Program-made: the position numbers and the translations under genes
Source: Paenibacillus sp. FSL H3-0469
GTDB lineage: Bacteria > Bacillota > Bacilli > Paenibacillales > Paenibacillaceae
Direction: 5' to 3'
DNA: 64,000 bases
NCBI RefSeq assembly: GCF_038051945.1
Contig: NZ_CP150302.1
Coordinates: 4,030,001 to 4,094,000 of the forward strand
In this document: piece after piece, positions 1 to 8,826 of the stretch
Numbering within the stretch: the first letter of the stretch is position 1
How the letters are laid out: every line of letters starts with the position of its first letter
Notes under the pieces: model-generated
Database searches by the model: none
Told to the model about the DNA's origin: nothing
What the model saw: the letters and a program-made list of their open reading frames with translations, nothing else

Positions 1-49
1 ATCACTATAACATCCCCCCTCCAGATACATCAATCCTAAAATCTTTGTT

Positions 50-55
50 ATAATG
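50..55 (+). promoter_or_regulatory. -10-like element before the ECF transporter genes
   Basis: A perfect TATAAT lies about 40 bases before the preferred start of the first ATPase gene. No good -35 hexamer is visible 16-18 bases upstream, so this is a candidate only. If it is used, the TTG codons at 64 and 67 would be nearly leaderless, which favours the ATG at 94 or 100. Confidence 0.35.
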
Positions 56-93
56 GGGAGCAATTGTTGACTAGAGCTGGACGGAAAGCAGGC

Positions 94-912
94 ATGAAGA
101 TGATCAGGGCACATAATGTAAGCTTGTCCGTGCGGGAGGGGCAGCATCGCCGTATGGTACTGCAAGGGATTAACATTCATATAGAGCCTGGGGAATGGGT
201 AGCGCTCACAGGGGCAAACGGCTGCGGCAAAACCTCGCTGATCCGCACCTTCAACGGACTGAACACCCCCTCCAGCGGCAGTCTGTCCGTGGCCGGACTC
301 GATCTGCGTCTGCCGGAGAACCGGACGGCTGTAAAGCAACGTGTGCAGCTCGTATTTCAGAATCCCGAAGCACAGACGGTCGGCTCCACTCCGTTCGAGG
401 ATATCGCCTTCGGGCTGGAGAACCGGGGACTGGAACGGGAGCGGATGATTGCACGAATCCATGAGATCCTGCAGCAGGTAGGGCTAAGCCATAAAGCAGA
501 AGCAGAGGTATCCACGCTGTCCGGCGGAGAGCGCCAGCGCCTGGCGGTAGGCTGCTGCCTGGCACTGGAAGCTGAAATGATTATCTTCGATGAGGCCACC
601 TCGATGCTGGACCCTGAGGGGAGATCGGATATTATGGAGCTGGCTCAGGGGCTATGGCAGACGGGCACTACCATCCTCTGGGTCACCCAGCGGATGGAGG
701 AACTGGCCGCAAGCCCGCGCATTGCGGTGCTCGGCGAGGGGAAATTGCTCTATGACGGCGGCCCGCGCAGCCTGTTCTACACCTCGGAGCTGCCGGAGAC
801 CCTCGGCTGGCTTCCTTCTCCGGCTGTCCGGGTCGGGAAGCTGCTGCTGAAGCAGGGCTGGCCGCTTCATCTGCTGCCGCTGACCGGGCAGGATCTGGAG
901 GAGCTGCTATGA
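94..912 (+). CDS. ECF transporter ATPase (EcfA1-like)
   Basis: ATP-binding subunit of an energy-coupling-factor vitamin/metal uptake transporter, acting on the inner face of the membrane. Visible motifs are Walker A GANGCGKTS, Q-loop FQNPEAQ, signature LSGGERQR and Walker B MIIFDEAT. The QNP(E)AQ Q-loop is typical of EcfA/CbiO proteins. The frame opens at TTG 64, but ATG 94 (preceded by GGACGGAAAG) or ATG 100 is the likelier start. It overlaps the next gene by four bases (ATGA), so the two are translationally coupled. No substrate-binding S component is present downstream; it may lie left of the window or elsewhere, so the substrate cannot be named. Confidence 0.88.
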   Translation: MKMIRAHNVSLSVREGQHRRMVLQGINIHIEPGEWVALTGANGCGKTSLIRTFNGLNTPSSGSLSVAGLDLRLPENRTAVKQRVQLVFQNPEAQTVGSTPFEDIAFGLENRGLERERMIARIHEILQQVGLSHKAEAEVSTLSGGERQRLAVGCCLALEAEMIIFDEATSMLDPEGRSDIMELAQGLWQTGTTILWVTQRMEELAASPRIAVLGEGKLLYDGGPRSLFYTSELPETLGWLPSPAVRVGKLLLKQGWPLHLLPLTGQDLEELL

Positions 913-2705
913 GAATTCATGCGGATCAGCTCACCTTCTGCTATGTTGGTGGCAGGCCAGCCGTTCAAAAGATATCTCTGGATATCCCTACAGGTTCGCT
1001 GACTGTCCTCTGCGGAGTGAACGGGAGCGGTAAGTCTACCCTGCTCCGTCTGCTCGCGGGTCTTGCCCAGCCCTCCTCCGGGCAGATACATTACGGTGAC
1101 GGTGACGGGAAGAAGACGGACAACACGACCGCCGAACTGGTATCCATGGTATTCCAGCAGCCAGAGACCCAGCTCTTCGCGGGTACGGTACATAAGGATA
1201 TCGAATACGGCCTGATAGAGCGCGGGGTGTCTAAGGAGAAGCGGACGGAGATCATTTCCAGCGCCCTGGCGAAGACCGGGCTGGCTTACGATGAATTCGC
1301 CGGGCGATCCCCCTTTCTGCTCAGCGGAGGCGAGAAACGGCGCGTAAGTATTGCGGGAGCCCTGGCCGTACAGCCCGGGCTCCTGATTCTGGATGAGCCG
1401 ACCGCAGGGCTGGACCCGCAGGCGGCACAGGCACTGCTCGAAATGGTGGAGGAGCTGCGTAGCAGCGGACTGACCTTGATCATCGGCACCCACGATCTGG
1501 ACAGCTTCCTTCCAGTTGCTGACAAGGTCATCGTGATGAAGCAGGGTGCTATCCATTATGACGGTCCTGCTCCGGCATTGACTGCCGATCCCGGCCTGCT
1601 GGCAGACGCCGGACTCATCCCCCCCGTCTATGCTTCTATGGGACGCAGAGCGGTGCAGCATGGTCTGCTGGAAGCAGTCCCGGATAGTCTGGAGGAGCTG
1701 CTGACCGCACTGGAAAAGCACCCGCTGCCTATGCCGCAGACGGACAACTGGGCGGCAGGCTCTGGCATCGTTGCCCGCAGCGGCGCCACAATACCCGGCA
1801 GTCAGAACACCAATGCCAGCGAACAGAGCGTGCAATACAGCTTAGAAGGCATCCGCCACCGGGATAATTCCCATCAGTTCACCGGGAGGAAGACCGCCCA
1901 GGCGATAATCAGGCCCGGCAGGCCAAAGCTCGAACAGGACCCTCCACGCAGATCTGGTTGGCAAGGCCTTGACCCCCGGGCCAAATGGCTGGGGATGATT
2001 CTCGGCTCGCTGGTCCTGTTAGGGATGAACACTCTGCTTCCGCTGCTGCTCACCACCGGGCTACTGGCCGGGCTCGCGGCTTCAGCTCACATCTCCTGGC
2101 GCCGGGCGTTCCGCTTCTTCCGCCCGTTCCTGCTGATGTTCCTGTTCCTCTGGCTGCTGTCCGGGCTTAGCTGGAGCTCTCCCGACTTCGCACTCGGGCC
2201 GCTCAGCTTCAGCTACGCAGGACTAATGCGCGGAGGAATCAGCGTGCTGCGCTTCCTGCTGCTGATTGCCCTGGGCTTCCTGTTCACCGAGACGACCACC
2301 GGCGCCCCCTTGCGCGAGGGGCTGGAATGGGGCATCGCTCCGCTGCGGACCCTGGGCATCCGCACCCGTAACTGGTCGCTTGCCGTATCTGTGACCCTGC
2401 AGTTCGTGCCGTGGATTCTCGGCAAGCTGGCCCAGCTGCAGCTGGCGCTGGGCTCACGCGGAAGACGCGCACGCGGGGTGGCCCGCTGGTCCCCGAGGCA
2501 GATCGCCCTAATCATCGTGCCCCTGCTGATTCTTGTCCTGGGCATGGGCGATGAGCTGGCGACAGCCGTAGAATCACGTGGTTATGATCCCGCCAAGCAG
2601 CGGACCCCCGTCTATCAGCTCCGCTGGAGCAGGCGCGATACACTGGCAGCGCTAAGTATCCTTGCGGTCGCAGCTATATTGTGGTGGGTAGCCCGGATTA
2701 GCTGA
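909..2705 (+). CDS. Fused ECF ATPase and EcfT transmembrane protein
   Basis: One 598-residue polypeptide joins the second ECF ATPase to the EcfT/CbiQ membrane scaffold. Residues about 1-235 carry Walker A GVNGSGKST, Q-loop FQQPETQ, signature LSGGEKRR and Walker B LLILDEPTAG. A low-complexity linker of roughly 100 residues follows (about 250-345). Residues about 350-598 hold hydrophobic helices and the cytoplasmic coupling region with the short Ala-Arg-Gly type motif (RRARG) expected in EcfT. These modules are usually separate genes, so the fusion fixes one ATPase to one EcfT. The partner ATPase is the upstream overlapping gene. Confidence 0.87.
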   Translation: MRIHADQLTFCYVGGRPAVQKISLDIPTGSLTVLCGVNGSGKSTLLRLLAGLAQPSSGQIHYGDGDGKKTDNTTAELVSMVFQQPETQLFAGTVHKDIEYGLIERGVSKEKRTEIISSALAKTGLAYDEFAGRSPFLLSGGEKRRVSIAGALAVQPGLLILDEPTAGLDPQAAQALLEMVEELRSSGLTLIIGTHDLDSFLPVADKVIVMKQGAIHYDGPAPALTADPGLLADAGLIPPVYASMGRRAVQHGLLEAVPDSLEELLTALEKHPLPMPQTDNWAAGSGIVARSGATIPGSQNTNASEQSVQYSLEGIRHRDNSHQFTGRKTAQAIIRPGRPKLEQDPPRRSGWQGLDPRAKWLGMILGSLVLLGMNTLLPLLLTTGLLAGLAASAHISWRRAFRFFRPFLLMFLFLWLLSGLSWSSPDFALGPLSFSYAGLMRGGISVLRFLLLIALGFLFTETTTGAPLREGLEWGIAPLRTLGIRTRNWSLAVSVTLQFVPWILGKLAQLQLALGSRGRRARGVARWSPRQIALIIVPLLILVLGMGDELATAVESRGYDPAKQRTPVYQLRWSRRDTLAALSILAVAAILWWVARIS

Positions 2706-2920
2706 GCGGATGCGGAGCGATTCAGCGAACAAAATTACCATAGTGGATGGATCATGAGCGAATGGATCATGCAAGAACTTATACGTGCTTCGCAGCTAAT
2801 ATAGTTAAACCCACCTTACCTATCCGCCCACCTGTGGGGCATCCGGCGAAATCTGGGGCAACAGTGCCCCTGATTTTTGCTTCATTGGCCTTTATTCAGC
2901 CTTCGCACCCTCGCGTCAGC

Positions 2921-3158
2921 CCATTGTATGCTGTTTTTGGCATACATTCAGCCCGTGTGCCTGCGTACCACCTCATTGTATGCTGTTTTTGGCATACATT
3001 CGGCCCGTGCGCCTGCGCGCCACCCCATTGTATGCTGTTTTTCGCATACATTCGGCCCGTGCGCCTGCATGCCAGCCCATTGTATGCTGTTTTTGGCATA
3101 CATTCGGCCCGCCTTCCCTCTCACCGCCCATTGTATTCGGTTTTTCGCATACAATCTT
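2921..3158. repeat. Five tandem 52-bp units, each with a TGTATGC/GCATACA hairpin
   Basis: Five copies of a unit begin near 2921, 2973, 3025, 3077 and 3128. Each contains the inverted repeat TGTATGC-(8)-GCATACA, at 2925-2946, 2977-2998, 3029-3050, 3081-3102 and 3132-3153. Spacing is exactly 52, 52, 52 and 51. The linkers are also conserved (GGCCCGTGCGCCTGC), so this is a tandem repeat and not a CRISPR array. The fifth copy is diverged in its left arm. The array fills the spacer between two convergent genes. The rest of 2706-3289 shows no gene. Confidence 0.92.
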
Positions 3159-3231
3159 GGCACACCATTTACTCATTCAGCATGCGTCCAATTACTCCCC
3201 CAACCATGCGCTCACTCCTAATCAAAAGCAA

Positions 3232-3262
3232 GCCGCCTCCTCCAACAATCGGAGAGGGCGGC
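3232..3262 (-). terminator. Intrinsic terminator of the secreted protein gene
   Basis: GCCGCCTCCTCC at 3232-3243 pairs imperfectly with GGAGAGGGCGGC at 3251-3262. Read on the minus strand the hairpin is followed by TTGCTTTTGATT. It lies about 28 bases after the stop of the gene ending at 3290. Confidence 0.7.
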
Positions 3263-3289
3263 AATTTTATGCACCTACAACAGCTTTAT

Positions 3290-4354
3290 TTACTTCAATG
3301 TACTCGCAATGACCGAAATATCACCGGAGGAATAATCCAGGAAATACGCTGTTTTCGACTTCACATTAGCATACAGGAATTTGGTGGTGCCATTCTTCGG
3401 CCATTCCTGTTTCTTCACCAGCACCGCACCTCCCTGAGAGAATAGAGACCATGAATGCCCCTGCAGATCTCCCACAAAAACCTGACCGTTAATGGCCTCC
3501 GTAACCCAACCGGAGATGTCGCCTTCCTCTTTAAAGACTTGTTTCACAGAACCTGTTTCTTTGCCGGTGGCTTTGCTAATTAACCGGAATACCTTCTGAG
3601 CCTCATCAGCTGAAGGGCGGCTGACATTCCCCGGCACGGGCTGATAGGTGTACGAAGTGAAGGCAGTATAGAAGTTCCCGCTGGATTGAATGGAAAAGTC
3701 CGTATTGAAGTCCTTGATTACCGTCTCATTTCTTGAATAGAGATTAACCAGCTTCACCAGATAGTCCGTGCTCATAACACCCTGTGCCTGATACTTAACC
3801 GCCAAATACGGGTATCCCTGAAAATCCCAATCCATTACGGATAGATTCTCATATCCCTTGTCATCGAACTTGGCATTGTAAGTTACATTCGGCTTCACCC
3901 AGGGATACTGATAGAGGCTGAAGGTATTCCCCGCTTGGACCATGATCCGTTCATTAGTTTTGCCGGTTGGAGCTACCCATTTCACTTTATCTCCTGCCGT
4001 TTTAAGCGAAATATCCGTTTTGCTGAGGAGATGTCCATTAGAGGAGAATACGGATTTTGAAATTTTAGTGCCCTTGCCTTGTTTAAGCAGCACAATTTTC
4101 GCGGGACTGCTCATCACCTGTAAGTCCAGGATACGGCTGGAGTCCTCTGATATCGTAGTCGAAGTGTTTGTATGTAAGTCAACGATATCTGCTTTATTAT
4201 TCACATGATCCACAAGCGCCACTGTATTTCCGCTAACCCATACCACATCGGTCTGCTCATTGACCGGCTGCTCTTTGGGACTGGCATTCGCCGGACCGAC
4301 GGAAACCAGCAGGCCCATAGCCAACGCAGAAATAACCAATACCTTCTTGAACAT
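3290..4354 (-). CDS. Secreted hypothetical protein
   Basis: A 354-residue exported protein of unknown function. It opens with a clear signal peptide (MFKKVLVISALAMGLLVSVG, cleavage likely after ANA at about residue 24). The mature part is rich in beta-type hydrophobic/polar alternation and short repeated strand-turn blocks, suggesting a beta-propeller-like or stranded fold, but no family motif is recognised. AGGAGG lies nine bases before the ATG, so the start is secure. It is transcribed alone and followed by a terminator at 3232-3262. Confidence 0.75.
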   Translation of the reverse strand: MFKKVLVISALAMGLLVSVGPANASPKEQPVNEQTDVVWVSGNTVALVDHVNNKADIVDLHTNTSTTISEDSSRILDLQVMSSPAKIVLLKQGKGTKISKSVFSSNGHLLSKTDISLKTAGDKVKWVAPTGKTNERIMVQAGNTFSLYQYPWVKPNVTYNAKFDDKGYENLSVMDWDFQGYPYLAVKYQAQGVMSTDYLVKLVNLYSRNETVIKDFNTDFSIQSSGNFYTAFTSYTYQPVPGNVSRPSADEAQKVFRLISKATGKETGSVKQVFKEEGDISGWVTEAINGQVFVGDLQGHSWSLFSQGGAVLVKKQEWPKNGTTKFLYANVKSKTAYFLDYSSGDISVIASTLK

Positions 4355-4410
4355 AGAATAATCCTCCTGTTACGCGATTTTCGATTCCATGTTTATGACG
4401 CCCGAATATA

Positions 4411-4446
4411 TAAAAAGTTGCAGAAAATCAAATATTTTCCGCAACT
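4411..4446 (-). terminator. Intrinsic terminator of mprF
   Basis: On the minus strand AGTTGCGGAAAAT and ATTTTCTGCAACT form a stem with one mismatch, followed by TTTTTATATATT. It sits 70 bases after the mprF stop codon. Confidence 0.8.
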
Positions 4447-4515
4447 CTTTATCGCCGTATCCGGCCATCCGTCTACTACAAGGCTTATTCGCCAATCGCA
4501 AGCAGGCTATTCATC

Positions 4516-7170
4516 TCACTTCCCCTCCTCCGGGTGCCTGGAGACCAGCCGCACCAGATCCAGGGTCAACAGAGGGAGTGTAACAGCAGCGGGATAGGCC
4601 AGATACCGCGGCTCCCATACCGGGTTGAACTTCTCCTTATACCGGCGCAGACCGGAGAAGCCGTACCAGTGGCCGCCGCGTTCAAAAACCAGCCGGGCAA
4701 GCTTCTCCTCCCGCAGCGCTCCAAAGCGTCCCCCGACATTGGACAGCGGGGCAGACCCGAGGTTAAAGCTTCTGTATCCGCGGCCTTTCGCCCATTCCAG
4801 CAGGCACAGGAACAGGTAGTCCATAGTGCCGTTCGGGGTATCCTTGTGATGGCGCATCAGATCCACCGAGACGCTCTTCTGCCCGTCATAGCCAGGAGCC
4901 ACGGAGGCAAAAGCCAGCACATGGCCCTCTGGTCCGCGCAGCAGCGCCAGCGGTGCGAGCTGGAGGTACGGCTCGCTGAACCAGCCCAGCGAATAGCCTT
5001 TTTCCATCCGCCCGGCCAGCCATTCCTCTGACAACAGATGGAGCTCCTGCAGCAGCTCCTTCGAATGCTGTGCCTCTGTGATCTCGAAACGGTAGCCCTC
5101 GCGCTCGAACCGCCCCTTCACATTACGAAGGCTGGCGTTCCGCGAACCGCTAATGCCAAAGTCCGCCAGCGGAACCAGCGCCTCTTCCCCCAGCTTGAAG
5201 AACCGGTAGCCCTGCTCATGATAGAGCGGAAGATGCGCCGGGGTCGCCTGATAGAAGACTACAGATAGGCCATATAAGTCTGCAGCCTGTCTGAACTCAC
5301 TGATTCCATTGTTAAGCAGATCCATCGGCCCCAGCGGGTCACCCAGCACCACCAGCTTGTCCCGGACTCTGGCGAAAGCGAACAGCACCCGGCCTCCCTG
5401 GGCCCAATAGAAGCTTTTGTCGCCGAGGAACAGCATGTGGCTTAAGGCATTGCCCCAGCCTTCTGAGAGAAAGCGCTCCAGCCGCGCCATATCCTTATCC
5501 GCGAGAAGCGTATCTGCCTTGTGCTGCGGCCTGAGGGCTACAAGCATCGTCAGCAGCAGCCAGGAGAAGATCAGTCCGCCGGCCGCCGTAACGGCCACAT
5601 TACTGTGCTGCCGCAGCCATTCCGGCTGGATGCCGGGCGGAAGATGCTTCAGGAAGCCGTGATGGGTATAACTCGCCAGCCCGTAATAGCTAAGGGCTAC
5701 AGCCGAAGTCAGGAGCAGCCACCATAAGGTGCTTTTAGCGCTAAAAGGAACGCTGATCCGGTAGAACCGGCTTCGTGAGATCCAGAGAATCAGCGCCACC
5801 ACCAGCAGGAACAAGGCCTCCTCGTAATCGAACCCCTTCGTAAATGCAAAGACCGCCCCGCCAAAAAGCAGCAGGCTTGTCCAGACGTAAGCCCTGCGGA
5901 CACGCAGGGAGATCCCCCGCGACAGCAGAATCAGCATAAAGCCGATCAGCACGGACAGATGGTGCGAGATCTGCATCACGGGCAGCGACAACAGCTCCTC
6001 TGTCACCTTCAGCCGGTAGAGCAGCTCAGGCGTAGCTGCGGACAACAGAAGAAGCAGACCGCTGGCCAGGACCAGCTTGCCGAGTGCCCATACACCCAGA
6101 TCGCTGAGGAAGGTATATTGGCCGGGCCAGCCCCATATTTTCTGCCATACCGTCAGAGGTGCATCCACTCTATCGCCGCTGCGCTCAACGCCCTTCGTAC
6201 CCGGCAGCCCGAACTCCAGCGCAGCCAGCACCAGCCCGAGCAGCCAAGGGATAATGTAATAAAATAATCTGTAGATGACCAGGACTGCCATGGCATGGTC
6301 ACTCTTGATGCCAAGCTGGGTAAGCCCGAGCAGCGCAATCAGATCGAATGCGCCAATGCCGCCGGGGGCCATGCTTAGAATTCCCGCTATGGCGGCAACT
6401 ACATATATACTAAAGACCGTGAGGAACGGGGCGTTCCCGAGCAGTTCACTGGCAATGAACCAGAAGGTCAGCCCGGCGAATATCCACTCCAGGAAGGAAG
6501 CTCCCACAGAAGCAACCACAGTAGACCAGGCGGTTCGCCCCTCACCCCGGTTGACCCATTTGGCGAAGAGCGCAGAGCGCTGGAGGAGTACAAAGAACGG
6601 CAGATACAGCGCTATCCCCCAGACTGCAAAACCCAGCCAGCGATGCGCCTCCAGCAGCCGGTCCGCCGGCAAAAGCCCGGTAATCGTCCCCCACCCGAGC
6701 AGCGACAGCCCCGTAATCATCAGTGGCGACAAAAACACAATAGCCGGCGCGAGCAAGGACGCGGGCACACTGCTCCGCTTATAGAGCAGCGTTCTAAGGC
6801 CCGCACCAGCCAGACCGGCGAATCCGATCATATTATTGAACGTATTGGCAATCCAGGCATAACGGAAGGTCCGCAGCCGACCGATCTGCAGGCGGAAATG
6901 CCGCCGGATCAAGTAATCATAAGTACTCATAACCGCCACCGACAGCAGCGATATCCCCAGCATCTGCATAATAGAGGGCACGGGAACGGATTTCAGATCA
7001 CGGATGATTTTGCCTAAGTGAATCTGCTTCAGCTCATGCTGCCCCTCCAGATAGACCAGCCCGATAATCAGCAGCGGAAAAAGCGCCCGCACCGCCTTAA
7101 TCCGGTAGATGGATATCAGCAGCCGTACGATTTTGAAGCGTTCCAATTTATTTTTGATTACAGTATGCAT
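4516..7170 (-). CDS. mprF: Phosphatidylglycerol lysyltransferase/flippase MprF
   Basis: Bifunctional membrane protein that transfers lysine (or another amino acid) from charged tRNA to phosphatidylglycerol and flips the product outward. This lowers surface negative charge and protects against cationic peptides. The N-terminal half (about residues 1-540) has roughly a dozen hydrophobic helices, including the flippase-like segment with MAPGGIGAFD. The C-terminal 300 residues form the soluble synthase domain (DUF2156, GNAT-like), with motifs such as VLGDPLG and SFNLGSAPLSN. An upstream ATG exists at 7215, but ATG 7170 has AGGTGAAG immediately before it and is preferred. Total length of about 884 fits the family. 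Confidence 0.93.
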   Translation of the reverse strand: MHTVIKNKLERFKIVRLLISIYRIKAVRALFPLLIIGLVYLEGQHELKQIHLGKIIRDLKSVPVPSIMQMLGISLLSVAVMSTYDYLIRRHFRLQIGRLRTFRYAWIANTFNNMIGFAGLAGAGLRTLLYKRSSVPASLLAPAIVFLSPLMITGLSLLGWGTITGLLPADRLLEAHRWLGFAVWGIALYLPFFVLLQRSALFAKWVNRGEGRTAWSTVVASVGASFLEWIFAGLTFWFIASELLGNAPFLTVFSIYVVAAIAGILSMAPGGIGAFDLIALLGLTQLGIKSDHAMAVLVIYRLFYYIIPWLLGLVLAALEFGLPGTKGVERSGDRVDAPLTVWQKIWGWPGQYTFLSDLGVWALGKLVLASGLLLLLSAATPELLYRLKVTEELLSLPVMQISHHLSVLIGFMLILLSRGISLRVRRAYVWTSLLLFGGAVFAFTKGFDYEEALFLLVVALILWISRSRFYRISVPFSAKSTLWWLLLTSAVALSYYGLASYTHHGFLKHLPPGIQPEWLRQHSNVAVTAAGGLIFSWLLLTMLVALRPQHKADTLLADKDMARLERFLSEGWGNALSHMLFLGDKSFYWAQGGRVLFAFARVRDKLVVLGDPLGPMDLLNNGISEFRQAADLYGLSVVFYQATPAHLPLYHEQGYRFFKLGEEALVPLADFGISGSRNASLRNVKGRFEREGYRFEITEAQHSKELLQELHLLSEEWLAGRMEKGYSLGWFSEPYLQLAPLALLRGPEGHVLAFASVAPGYDGQKSVSVDLMRHHKDTPNGTMDYLFLCLLEWAKGRGYRSFNLGSAPLSNVGGRFGALREEKLARLVFERGGHWYGFSGLRRYKEKFNPVWEPRYLAYPAAVTLPLLTLDLVRLVSRHPEEGK

Positions 7171-7379
7171 GACTTCACCTGTCCTCACTGCCGAACGCTC
7201 TTGTCGCCTGAACATATTCAGCCCTCTTCATACGAACCCATTATAACAAGATCCACAGCAGAACTCCCGTATAATGGTCACACGCTTACAAGAGTTAGAC
7301 GGCAGGCGGAGGATATTCCCTGCACAGGGAGTATATTAGTTCCGGTGATGGGGAGAAGTGTACGCATTCATATATGCAT

Positions 7380-7416
7380 AAAAGCACCCGGACTGCGATT
7401 AGTCCGGGTGCTTTTA
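7380..7416. terminator. Bidirectional terminator hairpin
   Basis: AAAAGCACCCGGACT and AGTCCGGGTGCTTTT form a perfect stem around a six-base loop with U-rich tails on both strands. On the minus strand it follows the FlxA-like gene by about 90 bases. A second weaker inverted repeat (GAGAGCC/GGCTCTC) lies at about 7447-7478. Otherwise 7171-7507 holds no supported gene. Confidence 0.8.
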
Positions 7417-7507
7417 TCATCATGCCAAGGGTTGTCATTCCGTAATGGAGAGCCTGTCACCACGGCAATGGCGGCTCTCTTCATAGGCAAGCTGTTCTCG
7501 CTCAAGG

Positions 7508-7870
7508 TTATACTCTAATGTCGAATCTCCCAGAGCTGTCGGTGGTTGCGTTAGCAATCTCCTGAACGGATGCCGCTGTCAGCTTATTATTGTTACCGGA
7601 AGGCTTGTCCGGAGACGCAGCAGCGTTGTTGGCAGCAGCAGAGTTGCCCGCAGCCTGTGACTTCTGGGCAATTTGCGCTTCGATCTGCTTGATCTGCTGT
7701 TCCAGCTGCTTGGTTTGTGTTTCTTTGGCTTGCTCGTTGTCCTGGCTTGCGCTTACCTTCTCAAGCTCAGCTTCCAGCTTCGCCTTCTGCTTCTCAAGTG
7801 CAGTGGTATCACTGGCGCTGGAGGAAGTATAAGATACGGATGCTGAAGCGGCTACGGATGAGACATTCAT
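7508..7870 (-). CDS. FlxA-like small coiled-coil protein
   Basis: A 120-residue protein with a Ser/Ala-rich N-terminus, then a charged heptad-like coiled coil (about residues 24-72, with KAKLEAELEKV and QLEQQIKQIEAQI) and an Ala/Asn-rich tail. This layout matches the FlxA-like family common in Paenibacillus, whose molecular role is unknown; the family name comes from a flagellar-regulon gene of E. coli. No signal peptide or membrane segment is present. GGAGGGACC precedes the ATG. It stands alone, with a terminator downstream. Confidence 0.75.
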   Translation of the reverse strand: MNVSSVAASASVSYTSSSASDTTALEKQKAKLEAELEKVSASQDNEQAKETQTKQLEQQIKQIEAQIAQKSQAAGNSAAANNAAASPDKPSGNNNKLTAASVQEIANATTDSSGRFDIRV

Positions 7871-7959
7871 GGGCGGTCCCTCCTCTCACCTCTTCAATAT
7901 ATCCCTTTTCTCTACAAGGAACGTTAAAATGCGCTGAAAGTTTGCTGAATAGCCGTTCT

Positions 7960-8826
7960 TTACTCCTTGCGCACCCTCCGGTTCACCAGCATAACGCTCA
8001 GCAGGATGATGACCAGCCCGGCGATGGTGTTGGCATAAACCTGCTCCTGCAGGAAGATTACGCCCCACAACAGGCCAAATACAGGCACGAGGAAGGTAAC
8101 GCTGACGGTCTTGACCGGGCCGACACTGGCAATCAGCCGGAAATACAGCAAATACGCCACCGAGGTGCAGATCAGCGACAGGCCGAGGACAGAATATACA
8201 GCGGCGGAAGAAGGGAGATGATCCGGGGCAAAAATCACCGCCAGCGGCAGCAGCACCACACTTGCGCCCAGCTGCTGTCCCGCAGCAAGCGCCAGCGGAG
8301 TGAGACCGGAGCCTACACGTGACGCGTATAAGCCTCCGAACGCATAGCAGAGCGCAGCTCCAAGCGAATAACCTACGGATAAAAGAACCGTACTGGTCAG
8401 CGGGAGCGGACTCCAGCCAACCAGCACACCCACACCTACAAGGCCTATTATCAGTCCGGCCGATTTGGCCGCCCCCGGCTTCTCCTTCCGGGTCCCCCAT
8501 GCCGCCAGTGCTGCGAACATCGGGGTTGTAGCATTCAGAATTGCCGCCAGCGAGGCGCTTAAGTGCAGCTCAGCCATACAGATCAGCGTGAACGGAAACG
8601 CCGCGTTAATCGCACCGAGCAGCAGGAAAGACTTCCAGTGCTTCAGGAGATCCAGCCTGCGCCGGGTCAGCAGCGCATAGAGCAGCAGAGCAGCTCCGGC
8701 AATCGTAACGCGCAGCTCTGTCGTGAAGACCGGACCCAGCTCCGGCGAGGCAATCCGCATGAACAGGAAGGAGGCTCCCCAGGCAAAAGCAAGCAGCAGC
8801 AGGGTAGCGAAATCCTTGCGGCTCAA
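7960..8826 (-). CDS. EamA/DMT-family transporter
   Basis: Ten-helix membrane protein of the drug/metabolite transporter superfamily, made of two EamA repeats (first starting near FATLLLLAFAWGASFLF, second near GYSLGAALCYAFGGLYASR). Such proteins usually export metabolites or amino acids; the substrate cannot be read from sequence. The longest frame starts at GTG 8847. The TTG at 8826 has AGAGAGG seven bases upstream and overlaps the stop of the preceding gene as TTGA, so coupled initiation there is preferred. It forms a two-gene operon with the Bcr/CflA exporter. Confidence 0.85.
   Translation of the reverse strand: MSRKDFATLLLLAFAWGASFLFMRIASPELGPVFTTELRVTIAGAALLLYALLTRRRLDLLKHWKSFLLLGAINAAFPFTLICMAELHLSASLAAILNATTPMFAALAAWGTRKEKPGAAKSAGLIIGLVGVGVLVGWSPLPLTSTVLLSVGYSLGAALCYAFGGLYASRVGSGLTPLALAAGQQLGASVVLLPLAVIFAPDHLPSSAAVYSVLGLSLICTSVAYLLYFRLIASVGPVKTVSVTFLVPVFGLLWGVIFLQEQVYANTIAGLVIILLSVMLVNRRVRKE

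Noticed and set aside
867..1835. 322-codon minus-strand frame opposite the ECF genes
   Set aside because: Antisense shadow of a clear ABC ATPase in GC-rich DNA, with no family motif in its translation.
2921..3158. CRISPR-like array
   Set aside because: Linkers are as conserved as the repeats, the units contain hairpins with a constant 52-bp period, and no cas genes are present. It is a tandem repeat.
2747..3445. Long open frames (up to 232 codons) over the tandem repeats
   Set aside because: Frames are open on both strands because the repeat lacks stop codons. The products are repetitive, no ribosome binding site is present, and the frame runs into the opposite-strand gene and its terminator.
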